Shown here one piece after another: positions 16,773 to 26,371 of a DNA stretch of 64,000 bases. The stretch is taken from contig NZ_CP093442.1 of the NCBI RefSeq assembly GCF_022814725.1, positions 62,001 through 126,000 on the forward strand, written 5' to 3'. Position 1 is the stretch's first letter, and every line of letters starts with the position of its first letter. The translations under genes were made by a program, and so were the position numbers. The notes beneath the pieces are model-generated. The model was not told where the DNA came from. It was given only the letters and a program-made list of their open reading frames with translations, and made no database searches. The stretch is from Bdellovibrio reynosensis. Lineage in GTDB: Bacteria; Bdellovibrionota; Bdellovibrionia; Bdellovibrionales; Bdellovibrionaceae.

Positions 16773-17858
16773 TTAAATTGATTTCTCGGTATCTTTGAGG
16801 ATTTTATTGATCTCATCACGCACGATGCGTTCAGCGATCTCTGGAAGGATTTTCCAGCAAATGGATTCAATCACTTCGCGAGCTTCCTCACGAATAACCT
16901 TTTCCATCATATTGCTGTTTAAGTCACCCTTGGATTGGGCATTCTGCGCTGCTGCCTGAGGAGCTTCAGCACGTTTTGGCGCCGCCTTTTGTAGCGTTTC
17001 CATCATTTGGTCTTTAACGGACTTTTCTACTTTAGAAACAAAGGATTCAGTTGTTGGTTTAGGAGCTGTTTTAGTGGCACCTGGCTTAACAAAGCTGATC
17101 TCTTCAAAATCGCCATCCATTTCAATGTGAGCCGATGAAAGTTCGTCATCCTGAGGAATCACAAACTTCGATGCAAAGTCACCGGTTTCAGTTTCTGGAA
17201 GATTGATTTTAAACTTAGTTAAATCTTGATGAGCCCAACCACCTTCATCATGCTCTTCCGCCATTTTAGGATTGGTCAAAGGCACTGCCGAAAATTCTTC
17301 GTCAGAAACTTCTAAAGGATTGGCATCTGCATCACTTATTTCAGGAATATCAAGAAACGCTTCATCTTGGGCTTCTGGCACAGCATAAATTTCGTTACTT
17401 GCTTCCTGGTGAATAGCTTCATCAACTGGAGCTTCTTCAAAGTCGGGCATGCTTGGGAAAGTTAAAAAATTACTTACAGGATTGGATGTCGTTTTTTGAA
17501 CTAAATCATTCACAATCGAGCGTAAGTGGTCGGCATCGAAAGGTTTTTCTAAACGACGGTCGGCTTTACATTCACTTGCTTTGGTTTCATCGATTTCCAT
17601 GAAACCACTCCACATCAACACCACCGGGATGTGAGCTGTTTCAGCGTCATTTTTTAAATCCGCACAAACTTCATAACCTGAGCGCTTCGTTAAAAGCACA
17701 TCCGCAAATACAATGTCAGGTTTAAAAGTTTTGGTCACTGACAGGACATCAAGCCCCACCGGAACTGCCTTCACTTCAACAGCGAAGTCAGACAATGCAA
17801 GTTGCATTACTTTTTTGATTGTGGAACTCTCATCTGCAAGTAAGACGCGTAAAGCCAT
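16773..17858 (-). CDS. Response-regulator receiver protein with long acidic linker and C-terminal helix domain
   Basis: 361 residues from ATG 17858, where the receiver domain begins directly (MALRVLLADESSTIKKVM). Receiver at about 1-120, with phospho-acceptor Asp in KPDIVFADVLLTKRSGYEV and conserved Lys in RRLEKPFDADHL. Then an acidic, low-complexity linker (about 125-290) and a conserved-looking C-terminal helix, EKVIREEAREVIESICWKIL...IVRDEINKIL. No DNA-binding output domain or histidine kinase is adjacent. This layout resembles deltaproteobacterial-type regulators that act through protein contacts in polarity or motility, but that is inference. Transcribed divergently from lptF/G. Confidence 0.75.
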   Translation of the reverse strand: MALRVLLADESSTIKKVMQLALSDFAVEVKAVPVGLDVLSVTKTFKPDIVFADVLLTKRSGYEVCADLKNDAETAHIPVVLMWSGFMEIDETKASECKADRRLEKPFDADHLRSIVNDLVQKTTSNPVSNFLTFPSMPDFEEAPVDEAIHQEASNEIYAVPEAQDEAFLDIPEISDADANPLEVSDEEFSAVPLTNPKMAEEHDEGGWAHQDLTKFKINLPETETGDFASKFVIPQDDELSSAHIEMDGDFEEISFVKPGATKTAPKPTTESFVSKVEKSVKDQMMETLQKAAPKRAEAPQAAAQNAQSKGDLNSNMMEKVIREEAREVIESICWKILPEIAERIVRDEINKILKDTEKSI

Positions 17859-17907
17859 ACTAAAAGTAAAATAGGAATTTGCAACTGAGTCAAGGATAAT
17901 AGACTTC

Positions 17908-18987
17908 ATGAACCGCATCGATCGATATACATCTTGGCTATTTTGGGGCTACTTCATCGGTGGCTTGCTCGTTTTCTTGACCGTATTCACTGCGGTGGAT
18001 GCGATGTCTACTATGGTAACTTACCCTGGTGTTGCTCCGTCAGCTTTAATCAAATACTACCTTTATTCATTCCCAGAGATTGTTTCAAAACTTCTTCCGG
18101 TCGCCTGTTTGTTAGGCACAATTTTGACTTTATCTAGTTTGAATAAAGCAAATGAACTCGTTGCGTTATTCGCAGCGGGCATGAGTTTAATCCGTATTTG
18201 CTTTCCGATTCTGCTGTGGGTGCTATTAATTTCAGCAATCGGTTACATGGCGACGGATCGTTTGCTTCCGCAAGCGACGAAACAAAAGAACTATATTCTG
18301 TATTATGATCTGAAAAAAGAGCCGCACCGTTTTTCAACGATCAAGACGGATAAGATTTGGTACCGCTCGAAAAACTCGATCTTTAATATTCAAACCTTGA
18401 ATGCAAAAGGGGACAAAGCCCAAGGGTTAACCATGTACTTCTTTAATGAGGCATGGGACTTGGTCCAAATGATCACGGCTCGCCAAGTAAATATCGAAGG
18501 GGCCCAGTGGGTTTTAGAAGAGGGGGCGGTTACGATCTTTTCAAAAGATTCAAGCTTCCCGCTAACTAGCCAGTTTAAACGAAAAAGTATTGTGATGGCC
18601 GAAGACTCTAAGGACTTACAAAGTGCCGGGGCCACTGCCAATATGATGTCGCAAAAGGAACTGGATCACTTCATTAACAAAAATAAGGCAGCCGGTTTAG
18701 ATACGGTGGCCTATGAAGTCGACTATCACGCTAAAATCAGCTTTGCTTTTGCAGGCCTTGTAATGTGTTTATTAGGTATCCCTTTTAGTGTGGGTAAGGC
18801 TCGCTCTGGGGGTACGATGCTGAATGTGGGGATCTGTTTAGCCCTAGTTTTTGCCTATTATGTATTTTATTCCTCAGGGATCACTTTAGGGCAGCACGGG
18901 ACAGTACCTCCGGTGGTGGCCGCTTGGACGCCTAATATTCTCATGACGATGGTGGCCTTGGTCCTTCTCAAAAGGCTGAAACGCTGA
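17908..18987 (+). CDS. LptF/LptG-family permease of the LPS export system
   Basis: 359 residues, YjgP/YjgQ family. N-terminal membrane segments (LFWGYFIGGLLVFLTVFTAV; SKLLPVACLLGTILTL; LIRICFPILLWVLLISAIGYMATDRLLPQA) and three C-terminal ones (ISFAFAGLVMCLLGIPFSV; ICLALVFAYYVFYSSGI; WTPNILMTMVALVLL) surround a periplasmic beta-jellyroll region. With LptB and LptC it extracts LPS from the inner membrane. Only one permease gene is here, so the partner is elsewhere; F or G cannot be told apart safely. Confidence 0.88.
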   Translation: MNRIDRYTSWLFWGYFIGGLLVFLTVFTAVDAMSTMVTYPGVAPSALIKYYLYSFPEIVSKLLPVACLLGTILTLSSLNKANELVALFAAGMSLIRICFPILLWVLLISAIGYMATDRLLPQATKQKNYILYYDLKKEPHRFSTIKTDKIWYRSKNSIFNIQTLNAKGDKAQGLTMYFFNEAWDLVQMITARQVNIEGAQWVLEEGAVTIFSKDSSFPLTSQFKRKSIVMAEDSKDLQSAGATANMMSQKELDHFINKNKAAGLDTVAYEVDYHAKISFAFAGLVMCLLGIPFSVGKARSGGTMLNVGICLALVFAYYVFYSSGITLGQHGTVPPVVAAWTPNILMTMVALVLLKRLKR

Positions 18988-19014
18988 TATAATGAGGCCC
19001 TCCCGGAGGCCCTT

Positions 19015-19629
19015 ATGATCATGAAAATCCTCACTTTCCCTGACCCAAAACTGCGTGAAGTTTCTAAGCCTGTAGAGGCATTTGGACCAGAAATCAAAAA
19101 GCTTTCAGAGGATATGATCGAAACTATGTACGATGCGAACGGCATCGGTTTAGCAGCCCCTCAAGTCGGCGAGCTTGTTCGTATGGTCGTTATCGACACT
19201 CGCCCTAAGGATGAAAAAGGTCGCCGCTACAAGTACGAAGAAATGACTGAACTTGAAGCCGCAGTTAAGCAGCCTTTGATTTTAATCAATCCTGAAATCG
19301 TTAAAGGCGAAGGTAAAACAACTTTTGATGAAGGCTGTTTGTCTATTCCTGGTTACTACGAAACGGTTCAACGTTTTAACTATATAGAAATGAAAGCTTT
19401 TGATTTGAACGGTAAAGAATTTATCGTGAAAACTGATGGCTTACTTGCGATCTGCATGCAGCACGAACTTGATCATCTTGAAGGCACATTGTTCGTAGAT
19501 CATTTAAGCTTTATCAAAGGCAACAAGATCAAAAATCAGATCAAGAAATTCGGTTATCCTGTAAAAGAGGAAAAAGAAAAAGCCAAAGCCGGATCAAAAA
19601 CAGCTGACGAAGAAAAGATCGAAGTGTGA
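19015..19629 (+). CDS. def: Peptide deformylase
   Basis: 204 residues; removes the N-formyl group from nascent proteins, metal enzyme in the cytoplasm. All three motifs present: GIGLAAPQVG, EGCLSIPG and QHELDHLEG (HEXXH variant, H150/E151/H154, with the Cys of EGCLS as third ligand). GGAGG five bases before the first ATG decides the start. A TATAAT overlaps the stop of the previous gene (18988-18993) and may be a promoter -10. The C-terminal 25 residues are Lys/Glu-rich. Forms an operon with fmt and rpe. Confidence 0.96.
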   Translation: MIMKILTFPDPKLREVSKPVEAFGPEIKKLSEDMIETMYDANGIGLAAPQVGELVRMVVIDTRPKDEKGRRYKYEEMTELEAAVKQPLILINPEIVKGEGKTTFDEGCLSIPGYYETVQRFNYIEMKAFDLNGKEFIVKTDGLLAICMQHELDHLEGTLFVDHLSFIKGNKIKNQIKKFGYPVKEEKEKAKAGSKTADEEKIEV

Positions 19630-20573
19630 GTAAGGTCCGAGTTTGTTTCCTAGGGACTCCAGAATTTGCAGTCACCTCTTTAAAAGCTCTTTTAGAAGAT
19701 GCACATTTTGAAGTTGTCGGCGTGGTGACCCAACCTGATCGCCCCGCTGGCCGGAAACTTCAACTGACACCCAGTCCTGTTAAAGTTTTAGCCCAAGATC
19801 ATGGGCTCAAAGTTATTTCTCCTGAATCCTTAAAAAATGATAACGCTGCTAACGAAGAAATCAAAAGCTGGGGCGCTGAAGTTGGCGTTGTTGTGGCTTT
19901 TGGTCAAATTCTTACGCAAGCTTTCTTGGATTCATTCCGTTTTGGTTGCGTGAACGTGCATGGTTCGATTTTACCGCGCTGGCGTGGTGCTGCTCCGATT
20001 CAACGTGCGATTGAAGCCGGTGATGAAGAGACAGGCGTGACTTTGCAGAAAATGGTAAAGAAACTAGATGCCGGCGACATCATTGGCATTCGCCGCGTGA
20101 AGATCACTCAAGAAATGCACGCCCTGCAGTTGCATGATGAGTTGGCCTTATTAGGAGCTGACTTATTGCGTGTGGAGTTAATGGACTATGTGCGCGGGAA
20201 TTTAGCGCCAGTTCCGCAGGATGAAGCGCAAGTGACCATTGCTAAGAAAATCGATAAAACCGAGTCCTTAGTTGACTGGAATCTTTCGGCAAAAAATATT
20301 GACGGAAAAATCCGAGGCTTTGTTTACGGGCCGGGTACGTATACAATTCTTCAAGGTAAAAAATTAAAACTTCATAAAGCCGTGCCTTTGCCTGCTTCTA
20401 ATAATTCAGAGCCGGGCCAAGTGCTTGAAGTGGGTGCTGATTTTGTTAGTGTTGCCACTGGTGACGGAGTTTTAAAACTTTTAGAAGTTCAGCCCGAATC
20501 CCGCAATCGCATGCTGGTGGCAGACTTTTTAAAAGGCACGGCCTTAAAAATAGGAGATAAATTCGGTGTCTAA
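19626..20573 (+). CDS. fmt: Methionyl-tRNA formyltransferase
   Basis: 315 residues. GTG start overlaps the def stop (GTGA), giving coupled translation of formylation and deformylation enzymes. Formyl-transferase N-domain with FLGTPEFAVTSL, VGVVTQPDRPAGR, VNVHGSILPRWRGAAPIQRAI (catalytic Asn-His region) and GVTLQKMVKKLDAGDI; C-terminal OB-like tRNA-binding domain from about 210 (LVDWNLSAKNI, KIRGFVYGPGTYT). Transfers formyl from 10-formyl-THF to initiator Met-tRNA. Confidence 0.96.
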   Translation: MSKVRVCFLGTPEFAVTSLKALLEDAHFEVVGVVTQPDRPAGRKLQLTPSPVKVLAQDHGLKVISPESLKNDNAANEEIKSWGAEVGVVVAFGQILTQAFLDSFRFGCVNVHGSILPRWRGAAPIQRAIEAGDEETGVTLQKMVKKLDAGDIIGIRRVKITQEMHALQLHDELALLGADLLRVELMDYVRGNLAPVPQDEAQVTIAKKIDKTESLVDWNLSAKNIDGKIRGFVYGPGTYTILQGKKLKLHKAVPLPASNNSEPGQVLEVGADFVSVATGDGVLKLLEVQPESRNRMLVADFLKGTALKIGDKFGV

Positions 20574-21207
20574 AATGGTAGCCCCATCAATTTTGTCAGC
20601 GGACTTTGCAAATCTTGAAAAAGAAATCAAGGCTGTGGCTGCAGCGGGGGCCGATTGGATTCACGTGGATGTGATGGACGGACGATTTGTTCCTAACATC
20701 ACGATCGGTATTCCAGTTGTTAAATCATTAAAAAAAGTTTCACCGATTCCTTTAGATGTTCACTTGATGATCGAAGAGCCTGAAAAATACGTTGCTGAAT
20801 TTATCAAAGCGGGCAGTGATTATTTAACAATCCACGTTGAAGCGACGAAAGACCCTGCAGCGGTTTTAAAACAAATCCGCGAGCTGGGCGCAAAACCTGG
20901 AATCACTCTTCGTCCGCGCACTTCTTTGGATGAAGTTCTTCCTTTGCTGCCACTTTGTGATTTGGTTTTAGTCATGACGGTAGAGCCTGGCTTTGGTGGT
21001 CAGTCTTTTATGGACGATCAAATCCAAAAAATCTCGCGCTTACGTTCTGAAATTCAAAATAAAAAATTGAATTGTCTTATTGAAGTGGATGGCGGCATCA
21101 ACGAAGAAACTGCGAAGCGCTGTCATGAGGCGGATGTTTTCGTAGCCGGTAGTTATGTCTTTGGCCGGGATTATAGCTCGGCTATCGCCTCTTTGAAGAA
21201 ACCATAA
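20566..21207 (+). CDS. rpe: Ribulose-phosphate 3-epimerase
   Basis: 213 residues; interconverts ribulose-5-P and xylulose-5-P in the pentose phosphate pathway, TIM-barrel metal enzyme. Motifs: PSILSADFANLEKE, WIHVDVMDGRFVPNITIG, DVHLMIEEPEKY, VMTVEPGFGGQSFM and EVDGGINEETA. GTG at 20566 fits TAGGAGATA ten bases upstream and overlaps the fmt stop by 8 bases; the next ATG (20575) would be 19 bases from that site. The 3' end overlaps the convergent NUDIX gene by 37 bases. Confidence 0.96.
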   Translation: MSKMVAPSILSADFANLEKEIKAVAAAGADWIHVDVMDGRFVPNITIGIPVVKSLKKVSPIPLDVHLMIEEPEKYVAEFIKAGSDYLTIHVEATKDPAAVLKQIRELGAKPGITLRPRTSLDEVLPLLPLCDLVLVMTVEPGFGGQSFMDDQIQKISRLRSEIQNKKLNCLIEVDGGINEETAKRCHEADVFVAGSYVFGRDYSSAIASLKKP

Positions 21208-21692
21208 ATCGGTTTTCCGTTTTCTAAGTAAACAGCCCCTTTTTTGGGATCTAAGGATTCAAGACTGTTTGCCATTCTTAAGGCAACGGGTTCAGTTAAA
21301 AGCTCTGCAGCTTTTTCTAAACTGACGAAATTAAAGTCTCTGAGTTCGTAAGCTTGCAGTTTTATTTTATGTACTTGTTCTTCAGTTAATTCTTTGGCGG
21401 CAAAAAGAAATTGGATGTATTCACCCTTCACATCGCGATTAGAAATATAGTCCACTGATAAAAGATGAGTCGGTTCAATTTCAATGGAAAGTTCCTCTTT
21501 CACTTCTCGGTGCAAACCTTCAAGGGGGGATTCTTCGCCTTCAACTGTACCGCCAGGAAGAATCCATCCCGGGTTGTAGGTAGGCTGAACAATAAGTAAT
21601 GATCTTCTATAAAACAACAATGCGCCGGTGCCGATTCTTTTCTTAGGCAGAGAAGAGTAAAACTCTTTATCGTCTTTGAAAGTTCGTAACAT
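21171..21692 (-). CDS. NUDIX hydrolase
   Basis: 173 residues, AAGGAGC before ATG. NUDIX box visible from GGTVEGEESPLEGL through REVKEELSIEIEP (GX5EX7REUXEEXGU with a small deviation, Ser-Ile in place of Gly-Ile). Preceded by NPGWILPGG. Members cleave nucleoside-diphosphate-linked compounds such as oxidised or non-canonical nucleotides; the sequence resembles GDP-mannose mannosyl hydrolase-like enzymes (FYSSLPKKRIGTGALLFYR), but substrate is not certain. Its last 12 codons are antisense to the end of rpe. Confidence 0.85.
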   Translation of the reverse strand: MLRTFKDDKEFYSSLPKKRIGTGALLFYRRSLLIVQPTYNPGWILPGGTVEGEESPLEGLHREVKEELSIEIEPTHLLSVDYISNRDVKGEYIQFLFAAKELTEEQVHKIKLQAYELRDFNFVSLEKAAELLTEPVALRMANSLESLDPKKGAVYLENGKPIYGFFKEAIAEL

Positions 21693-21815
21693 AAGCTCCT
21701 TCCGGACTAGGCTCAGGTCATGTGATTGATTGTAGTTTATTGACCAGCATCAGGAGTCTCTTCAAAATTTTAGACGAATCCATAATTTTTTGGGTTACAA
21801 AAGGAGAAGACTCTT

Positions 21816-22343
21816 ATGAAAAAGGTCATGGCGGTATTTGCTTTGGTACTTGGCTTTACAAGTGTATCCCAAGCGGGTTTGTTACTTGAACCGTATTTAT
21901 CGTATGAAATGGGCACTATGTCTGGTGCGCAAGATGGTAAAACAAGTGGTACAGGCTTAGGTGCACGTATCGGTTGGACGGCGCCTGTTATGTTCTGGGC
22001 CGCTCTTGATGGTTCGACTGGCACAGTGACTTCAAAACCAGATGTCGGTGCTGATGATGATGGTAAAAGAACATCTCTTTACGCAACAGTGGGCGTAGAC
22101 TTTCCAATCCTAGTTCGTGGTTGGTTGGGATATGGTCTAATGAACGAAGTGAGCTTCGATACGGCTGGTAAAGTAAAAGGTAAAGCTACTAAAATCGGTA
22201 TCGGTTTCACAGGTCTTCCATTCGTTTCTTTAAACGTAGAAATGATCAAAGAAACTTTCGACGATGCTGATGGCGCGACAATGGATCCAACTTTGGATAA
22301 CAGCGCGACGGTTTTGTCTGTATCACTTCCTTTAGATTTATAA
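21816..22343 (+). CDS. Small outer-membrane beta-barrel-like protein
   Basis: 175 residues with AAAGGAGAA before the ATG and a signal peptide MKKVMAVFALVLGFTSVSQA. The mature part alternates hydrophobic and polar residues in short strands separated by Gly/Asp turns (LLLEPYLSYEMGTM, GTGLGARIGWT, SLYATVGVDFPIL, KIGIGFTGLPFVSLNVEMI) and ends in VLSVSLPLDL, as in small porin-like barrels. No closer family is recognised. Single gene with its own terminator. Confidence 0.75.
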   Translation: MKKVMAVFALVLGFTSVSQAGLLLEPYLSYEMGTMSGAQDGKTSGTGLGARIGWTAPVMFWAALDGSTGTVTSKPDVGADDDGKRTSLYATVGVDFPILVRGWLGYGLMNEVSFDTAGKVKGKATKIGIGFTGLPFVSLNVEMIKETFDDADGATMDPTLDNSATVLSVSLPLDL

Positions 22344-22375
22344 TTTATAAATTTAAATTAATGAGTTTAAGAAGA

Positions 22376-22397
22376 GGGGCTATGAGCCCCTTTTTTT
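22376..22397 (+). terminator. Intrinsic terminator
   Basis: GGGGCT-ATG-AGCCCC followed by seven T. Ends the outer-membrane protein transcript. Confidence 0.85.
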
Positions 22398-22499
22398 ATG
22401 TCTTTGCACTATATGCTGCGCCGCACTCCATGTCTAGAAAGTACCTAATTTAGAGCCTTTGCGCTAGGATGCAACCCTCTTTCGAGGAAGGCATCGATC

Positions 22500-24035
22500 A
22501 TGCAAATTACTGGTGAAAATATCACTCTTGAAAACCTATACGAAATTGCGACAAAACCGCACATTAAAGCTGAGCTATCAGCCATCGGCCGCGCGAATAT
22601 GCAAAAATCCAGAGACTACATCGAAGGGCGTATTTCTAAAGGCGAAGTGATGTATGGCGTGAACACAGGCTTTGGTGCGTTTTCTTCTGTTCGTATCTCT
22701 GATTCTGAAATCGAGCAGCTGCAAAGAAATCTTATCCGTTCTCACTCAGTGGGTGTCGGTACTCCGTTCACTAAAACTGAAACAAGAGCAATGATGGTTT
22801 TGCGCGCTAATGCTTTGGCAAAAGGTCACAGCGGTATTCGTCCTGTTGTTGTTGATAAGATTTTAGAATTTCTAAATAACGACATCATTCCGGTTGTTCC
22901 TTCGCAAGGTTCGGTGGGTGCTTCTGGTGACTTGGCTCCGCTATCTCACTTGGCTTTAACGATTATTGGTGAAGGTGAAGCGTGGGGGCCAAATGGAACT
23001 CCCGTTCACGTGCAAGACTTGTTAAAAACGAAAGGCATTCAAGCTTTAGAACTTAAAGCCAAAGAAGGTCTTTCAATGATCAATGGCTGCCAAGTTATGA
23101 CCGCTGTTGGTTTGTTGTCTTTATGGCAAGCTCGTCGTTTGTTGTTCCTTGCAGACCTTGCTGGTGCGATGTCGCTTGAAGGTTTGCGTGGTTCTAGAAA
23201 ACCATTTGATCCATTGATCTCGGCAACTCGTCCTCATCCAGGGGAAGCGAAAACGGCGCGCAACTTGATTAAGCTTATGGGTGTGACTTCTGAAATCGCT
23301 GACAGCCATGCGGTGAATGATCCGCGCGTGCAAGATGCTTATTCATTGCGTTGTATGCCAGCGGTTCATGGTGCAGCGAAAGATGCACTAAGATACGTGG
23401 TTAAAGTATTAGAAACGGAAGCGAATTCTTCAACCGATAATCCGCTTGTATTTGCTGATGATAACAAGGTTCTTTCTTGCGGTAACTTCCACGGGATGCC
23501 GGTCGCGCACGCGATGGATTTTGCGGCGATTGCTTTGTCTTCACAAGCAAGTATCAGCGAATGCCGTATTTCTAAAATGATTTCAACACAGATGAGTGAA
23601 TTGCCTGCGTTCCTAACTCCAAACGGTGGTTTGAATTCAGGTCACATGATTGTGCAAGTAGCAGCGGCTTCTTTGGTGAGTGAAAATAAAGTTCTAGCTC
23701 ATCCTGCCAGCGTGGATTCTATCCCAACGTCAGCGGAAAAAGAAGACCACGTTTCAATGGGAACGATTGCGGCTCGTAAGTTTAATTCAATTTTAAAAAA
23801 TGCTGAAAATGTGGTGGCGATGGAATTCCTGTCGGCAACTCAAGCTTTGGATATGCTGGCTCCGCTAAAACCTAATGCGGCGGTGAAGGCGGTTCGTGAT
23901 CACATTCGCACTAAAGTTCCTTATGCAGCAGAAGATAGAATCTTTAATAAAGATATTGAGGCTATTAAAGCCATGATGCTTTCAGATGAATTGACTGACG
24001 TTATTAAAAAAACTGTCGGCGACCTAGAGTGGTAA
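22500..24035 (+). CDS. hutH: Histidine ammonia-lyase
   Basis: 511 residues; converts histidine to urocanate and ammonia, first step of histidine degradation. The self-made MIO cofactor triad Ala-Ser-Gly is at residues 141-143 in [16 protein letters not shown]. Other family motifs: [81 protein letters not shown] precedes the ATG. hutU follows 11 bases later, so the two form an operon. Confidence 0.97.
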   Translation: MQITGENITLENLYEIATKPHIKAELSAIGRANMQKSRDYIEGRISKGEVMYGVNTGFGAFSSVRISDSEIEQLQRNLIRSHSVGVGTPFTKTETRAMMVLRANALAKGHSGIRPVVVDKILEFLNNDIIPVVPSQGSVGASGDLAPLSHLALTIIGEGEAWGPNGTPVHVQDLLKTKGIQALELKAKEGLSMINGCQVMTAVGLLSLWQARRLLFLADLAGAMSLEGLRGSRKPFDPLISATRPHPGEAKTARNLIKLMGVTSEIADSHAVNDPRVQDAYSLRCMPAVHGAAKDALRYVVKVLETEANSSTDNPLVFADDNKVLSCGNFHGMPVAHAMDFAAIALSSQASISECRISKMISTQMSELPAFLTPNGGLNSGHMIVQVAAASLVSENKVLAHPASVDSIPTSAEKEDHVSMGTIAARKFNSILKNAENVVAMEFLSATQALDMLAPLKPNAAVKAVRDHIRTKVPYAAEDRIFNKDIEAIKAMMLSDELTDVIKKTVGDLEW

Positions 24036-24046
24036 GAGAGGGAAAT

Positions 24047-25693
24047 ATGTCTCGCGTAGTTAAAGCTCCAACTGGAAATAAAATGGTTTGTAAGGGCTGG
24101 CTTCAAGAAGCAGCCTACCGCATGATTCAAAACAACCTTGATCCTCAGGTGGCAGAGCGCCCCGAAGATCTAGTGGTCTATGGTGGTATCGGAAAAGCAG
24201 CCCGTAACTGGGAATCTTTCGACAAAATTTTAGAAGCCTTAAAAAATCTAGAAAACGATGAAACACTTTTGGTGCAATCAGGAAAACCGATTGGTGTTCT
24301 TAAAACCCACGAAGATGCTCCTCGCGTTTTGCTAGCAAATTCAAACCTTGTGCCGAAGTGGTCTACTTGGGAACACTTTAACGAACTAGATAAAAAAGGT
24401 TTGATGATGTACGGCCAAATGACGGCGGGTTCTTGGATTTATATCGGAACTCAAGGCATCATCCAAGGTACCTACGAATCATTCGTCGAAGCCGGCCGCC
24501 AATATTTTAACGGTGATCTTAAAGGTCGCGTAATTTTGACAGCGGGCCTAGGTGGAATGGGCGGGGCTCAACCTCTTGCCGGCGTATTTGCTGGTGCCAC
24601 AGTTTTGGCAGTGGAAATTGATCCGACTCGTATTCAAAAACGTCTTGAAACTAAATACGTTGATGAAGTTGCCACAGATCTTGATGATGCCATTGCAAGA
24701 GTCAAAAAATACACAGCAGCCGGTGAAGCAAAATCAATTGCGCTTCTTGGTAACATGGCAACAGTGATTCATCAGATGATCGAAAAAGGTTTTACTCCTG
24801 ATCTTTTGACGGACCAAACTTCGGCCCATGACCCGTTGGTGGGGTATATCCCAGAAGGTTACACAGTCGAGACAGCAAAAGAATTCCGTGAGCGCGATCA
24901 GAAAGCCTATTTGAAAGCGGCTTATGATGCCATGGCAAAACACGTTCGCGGCATGCTTATCATGAAAGATAAGGGCGCAGTGACTTTTGATTATGGTAAC
25001 AATCTTCGTGCACGCGCTTACGAAGCGGGTGTTGAAAACGCATTTGATTACCCGGGATTCGTTCCTGCGTTTATCAGACCTTTATTCTGTAAAGGTAGCG
25101 GTCCATTCCGTTGGGTGGCTTTATCAGGCGATCCAGCCGATATTAAAGTGACTGACGATGCGATGAGAAAGTTATTCCCACACAAGAAAGATCTTCTTCG
25201 TTGGTTGGACATGGCTGAAGAGCGTATCGCATTCCAAGGCTTGCCAGCGCGTATCTGCTGGCTTGAATACGGTGAAAGAGCAAAAGCGGGTGCCATGCTA
25301 AATCAGCTTGTGGCTGAAGGAAAAGTAAAAGCTCCGATCGTAATCGGTCGTGATCACTTGGATTGTGGATCTGTTGCAAGTCCAAACCGTGAAACTGAAG
25401 CGATGAAAGACGGTTCGGATGCAGTCAGTGACTGGGCGCTATTAAATGCTCTAGTAAACACAGCTTGCGGTGCTACTTGGGTGAGTCTTCACCACGGAGG
25501 TGGCGTTGGCATGGGTTACAGCCAACACGCAGGCCAAGTTATCGTTGCTGACGGAACTGAGAAAGCAGCGCGCAGATTAGAGCGCGTATTAACTGCGGAC
25601 CCAGCAATGGGTGTCTTCCGTCATTTAGATGCTGGCTATGAGCTTGCTAAGGAAGTCGCGATCGAACGTGGTGTGAAAAGCTGTTGGATCTAG
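24047..25693 (+). CDS. hutU: Urocanate hydratase
   Basis: 548 residues from ATG 24047, which has AGAGAGGG upstream; the in-frame GTG at 24029 overlaps hutH and lacks a site. Adds water to urocanate giving imidazolone propionate, with tightly bound NAD. Motifs: [75 protein letters not shown] (NAD loop), [40 protein letters not shown] and [18 protein letters not shown] terminator follows. The next pathway enzyme, HutI, is encoded at 50984. Confidence 0.97.
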   Translation: MSRVVKAPTGNKMVCKGWLQEAAYRMIQNNLDPQVAERPEDLVVYGGIGKAARNWESFDKILEALKNLENDETLLVQSGKPIGVLKTHEDAPRVLLANSNLVPKWSTWEHFNELDKKGLMMYGQMTAGSWIYIGTQGIIQGTYESFVEAGRQYFNGDLKGRVILTAGLGGMGGAQPLAGVFAGATVLAVEIDPTRIQKRLETKYVDEVATDLDDAIARVKKYTAAGEAKSIALLGNMATVIHQMIEKGFTPDLLTDQTSAHDPLVGYIPEGYTVETAKEFRERDQKAYLKAAYDAMAKHVRGMLIMKDKGAVTFDYGNNLRARAYEAGVENAFDYPGFVPAFIRPLFCKGSGPFRWVALSGDPADIKVTDDAMRKLFPHKKDLLRWLDMAEERIAFQGLPARICWLEYGERAKAGAMLNQLVAEGKVKAPIVIGRDHLDCGSVASPNRETEAMKDGSDAVSDWALLNALVNTACGATWVSLHHGGGVGMGYSQHAGQVIVADGTEKAARRLERVLTADPAMGVFRHLDAGYELAKEVAIERGVKSCWI

Positions 25694-25725
25694 GCCGTCA
25701 AGCCGGAGCAGCTTTTAAAGTTTAA

Positions 25726-25761
25726 AAATAAAAAAGCCTTCGCAAGAAGGCTTTTTTATTT
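25726..25761. terminator. Bidirectional intrinsic terminator
   Basis: A 16-bp perfect stem (25726-25741 with 25746-25761) with GCAA tetraloop and A/T runs on both sides; serves hutU and the convergent histone-like gene. Confidence 0.9.
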
Positions 25762-25784
25762 CATACCATAAACAAATCAAGAAA

Positions 25785-26171
25785 CTACTTACGTGAACTT
25801 GGGCTGATACTCGTTGGCTGTGCGTTCTGACGATCTTTGAAAGATCCCACTTTTTTATTAACTCTTGCGCCCATGCCCTTGCCGCTAGTTTGGCGAGTGT
25901 TACGACCACTCATCGCGTGTTGTTCTGCGAATTCAGAGCGCGGTTCCACGCTTCTTTCGATATCTGACTTGGCTGATTTAGCTTTACCAGAAACTTTACT
26001 TTTCGCTTTCGCCGCGACACTGCGGGCTTTGCTTGTAAGTTTAGATAAAACCGATTTTTTTCCTGAGCTCGCACTTTGGGATTTTGTTTTGGTGCCAGTG
26101 GAAGAGGCTCTTTTAGTTGGTGCTTTTGAAGTGGATCTTTTTGTTGTCGGTGTAGTTGCCGTTCTAGCCAT
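25785..26171 (-). CDS. Histone H1-like lysine-rich DNA-binding protein
   Basis: 128 residues, AAGGAGT before ATG. Very rich in Lys, Ser, Thr, Ala and Arg with no hydrophobic core: TPTTKRSTSKAPTKRASST, KARSVAAKAKSKVSGKAKSA. This composition is that of bacterial H1/HC1-like proteins and of the basic tails of nucleoid proteins, so nonspecific DNA binding and chromosome compaction are inferred. The C-terminal third (SGRNTRQTSGKGMGARVNKK) is Gly/Arg/Asn-rich rather than KA-rich. Low complexity limits confidence in homology. Confidence 0.65.
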   Translation of the reverse strand: MARTATTPTTKRSTSKAPTKRASSTGTKTKSQSASSGKKSVLSKLTSKARSVAAKAKSKVSGKAKSAKSDIERSVEPRSEFAEQHAMSGRNTRQTSGKGMGARVNKKVGSFKDRQNAQPTSISPSSRK

Positions 26172-26371
26172 TGAAGTGACTCCTTCCTAGAGTTTTCTAG
26201 TGTCATTTTCTTCATTATAGACATGAAAGGCTTAAGTATTTGCGCATTAAGATGAGTCTTTGTTAGAGCGCATCCAATCGCCGAAAAATTCACAGATTTT
26301 GTTGTCATAAGACTTATTGCGAGTCGATGTAAAGGGGAGTTCCATGGGGCTGGAAGATATGGAGGCCGTTT

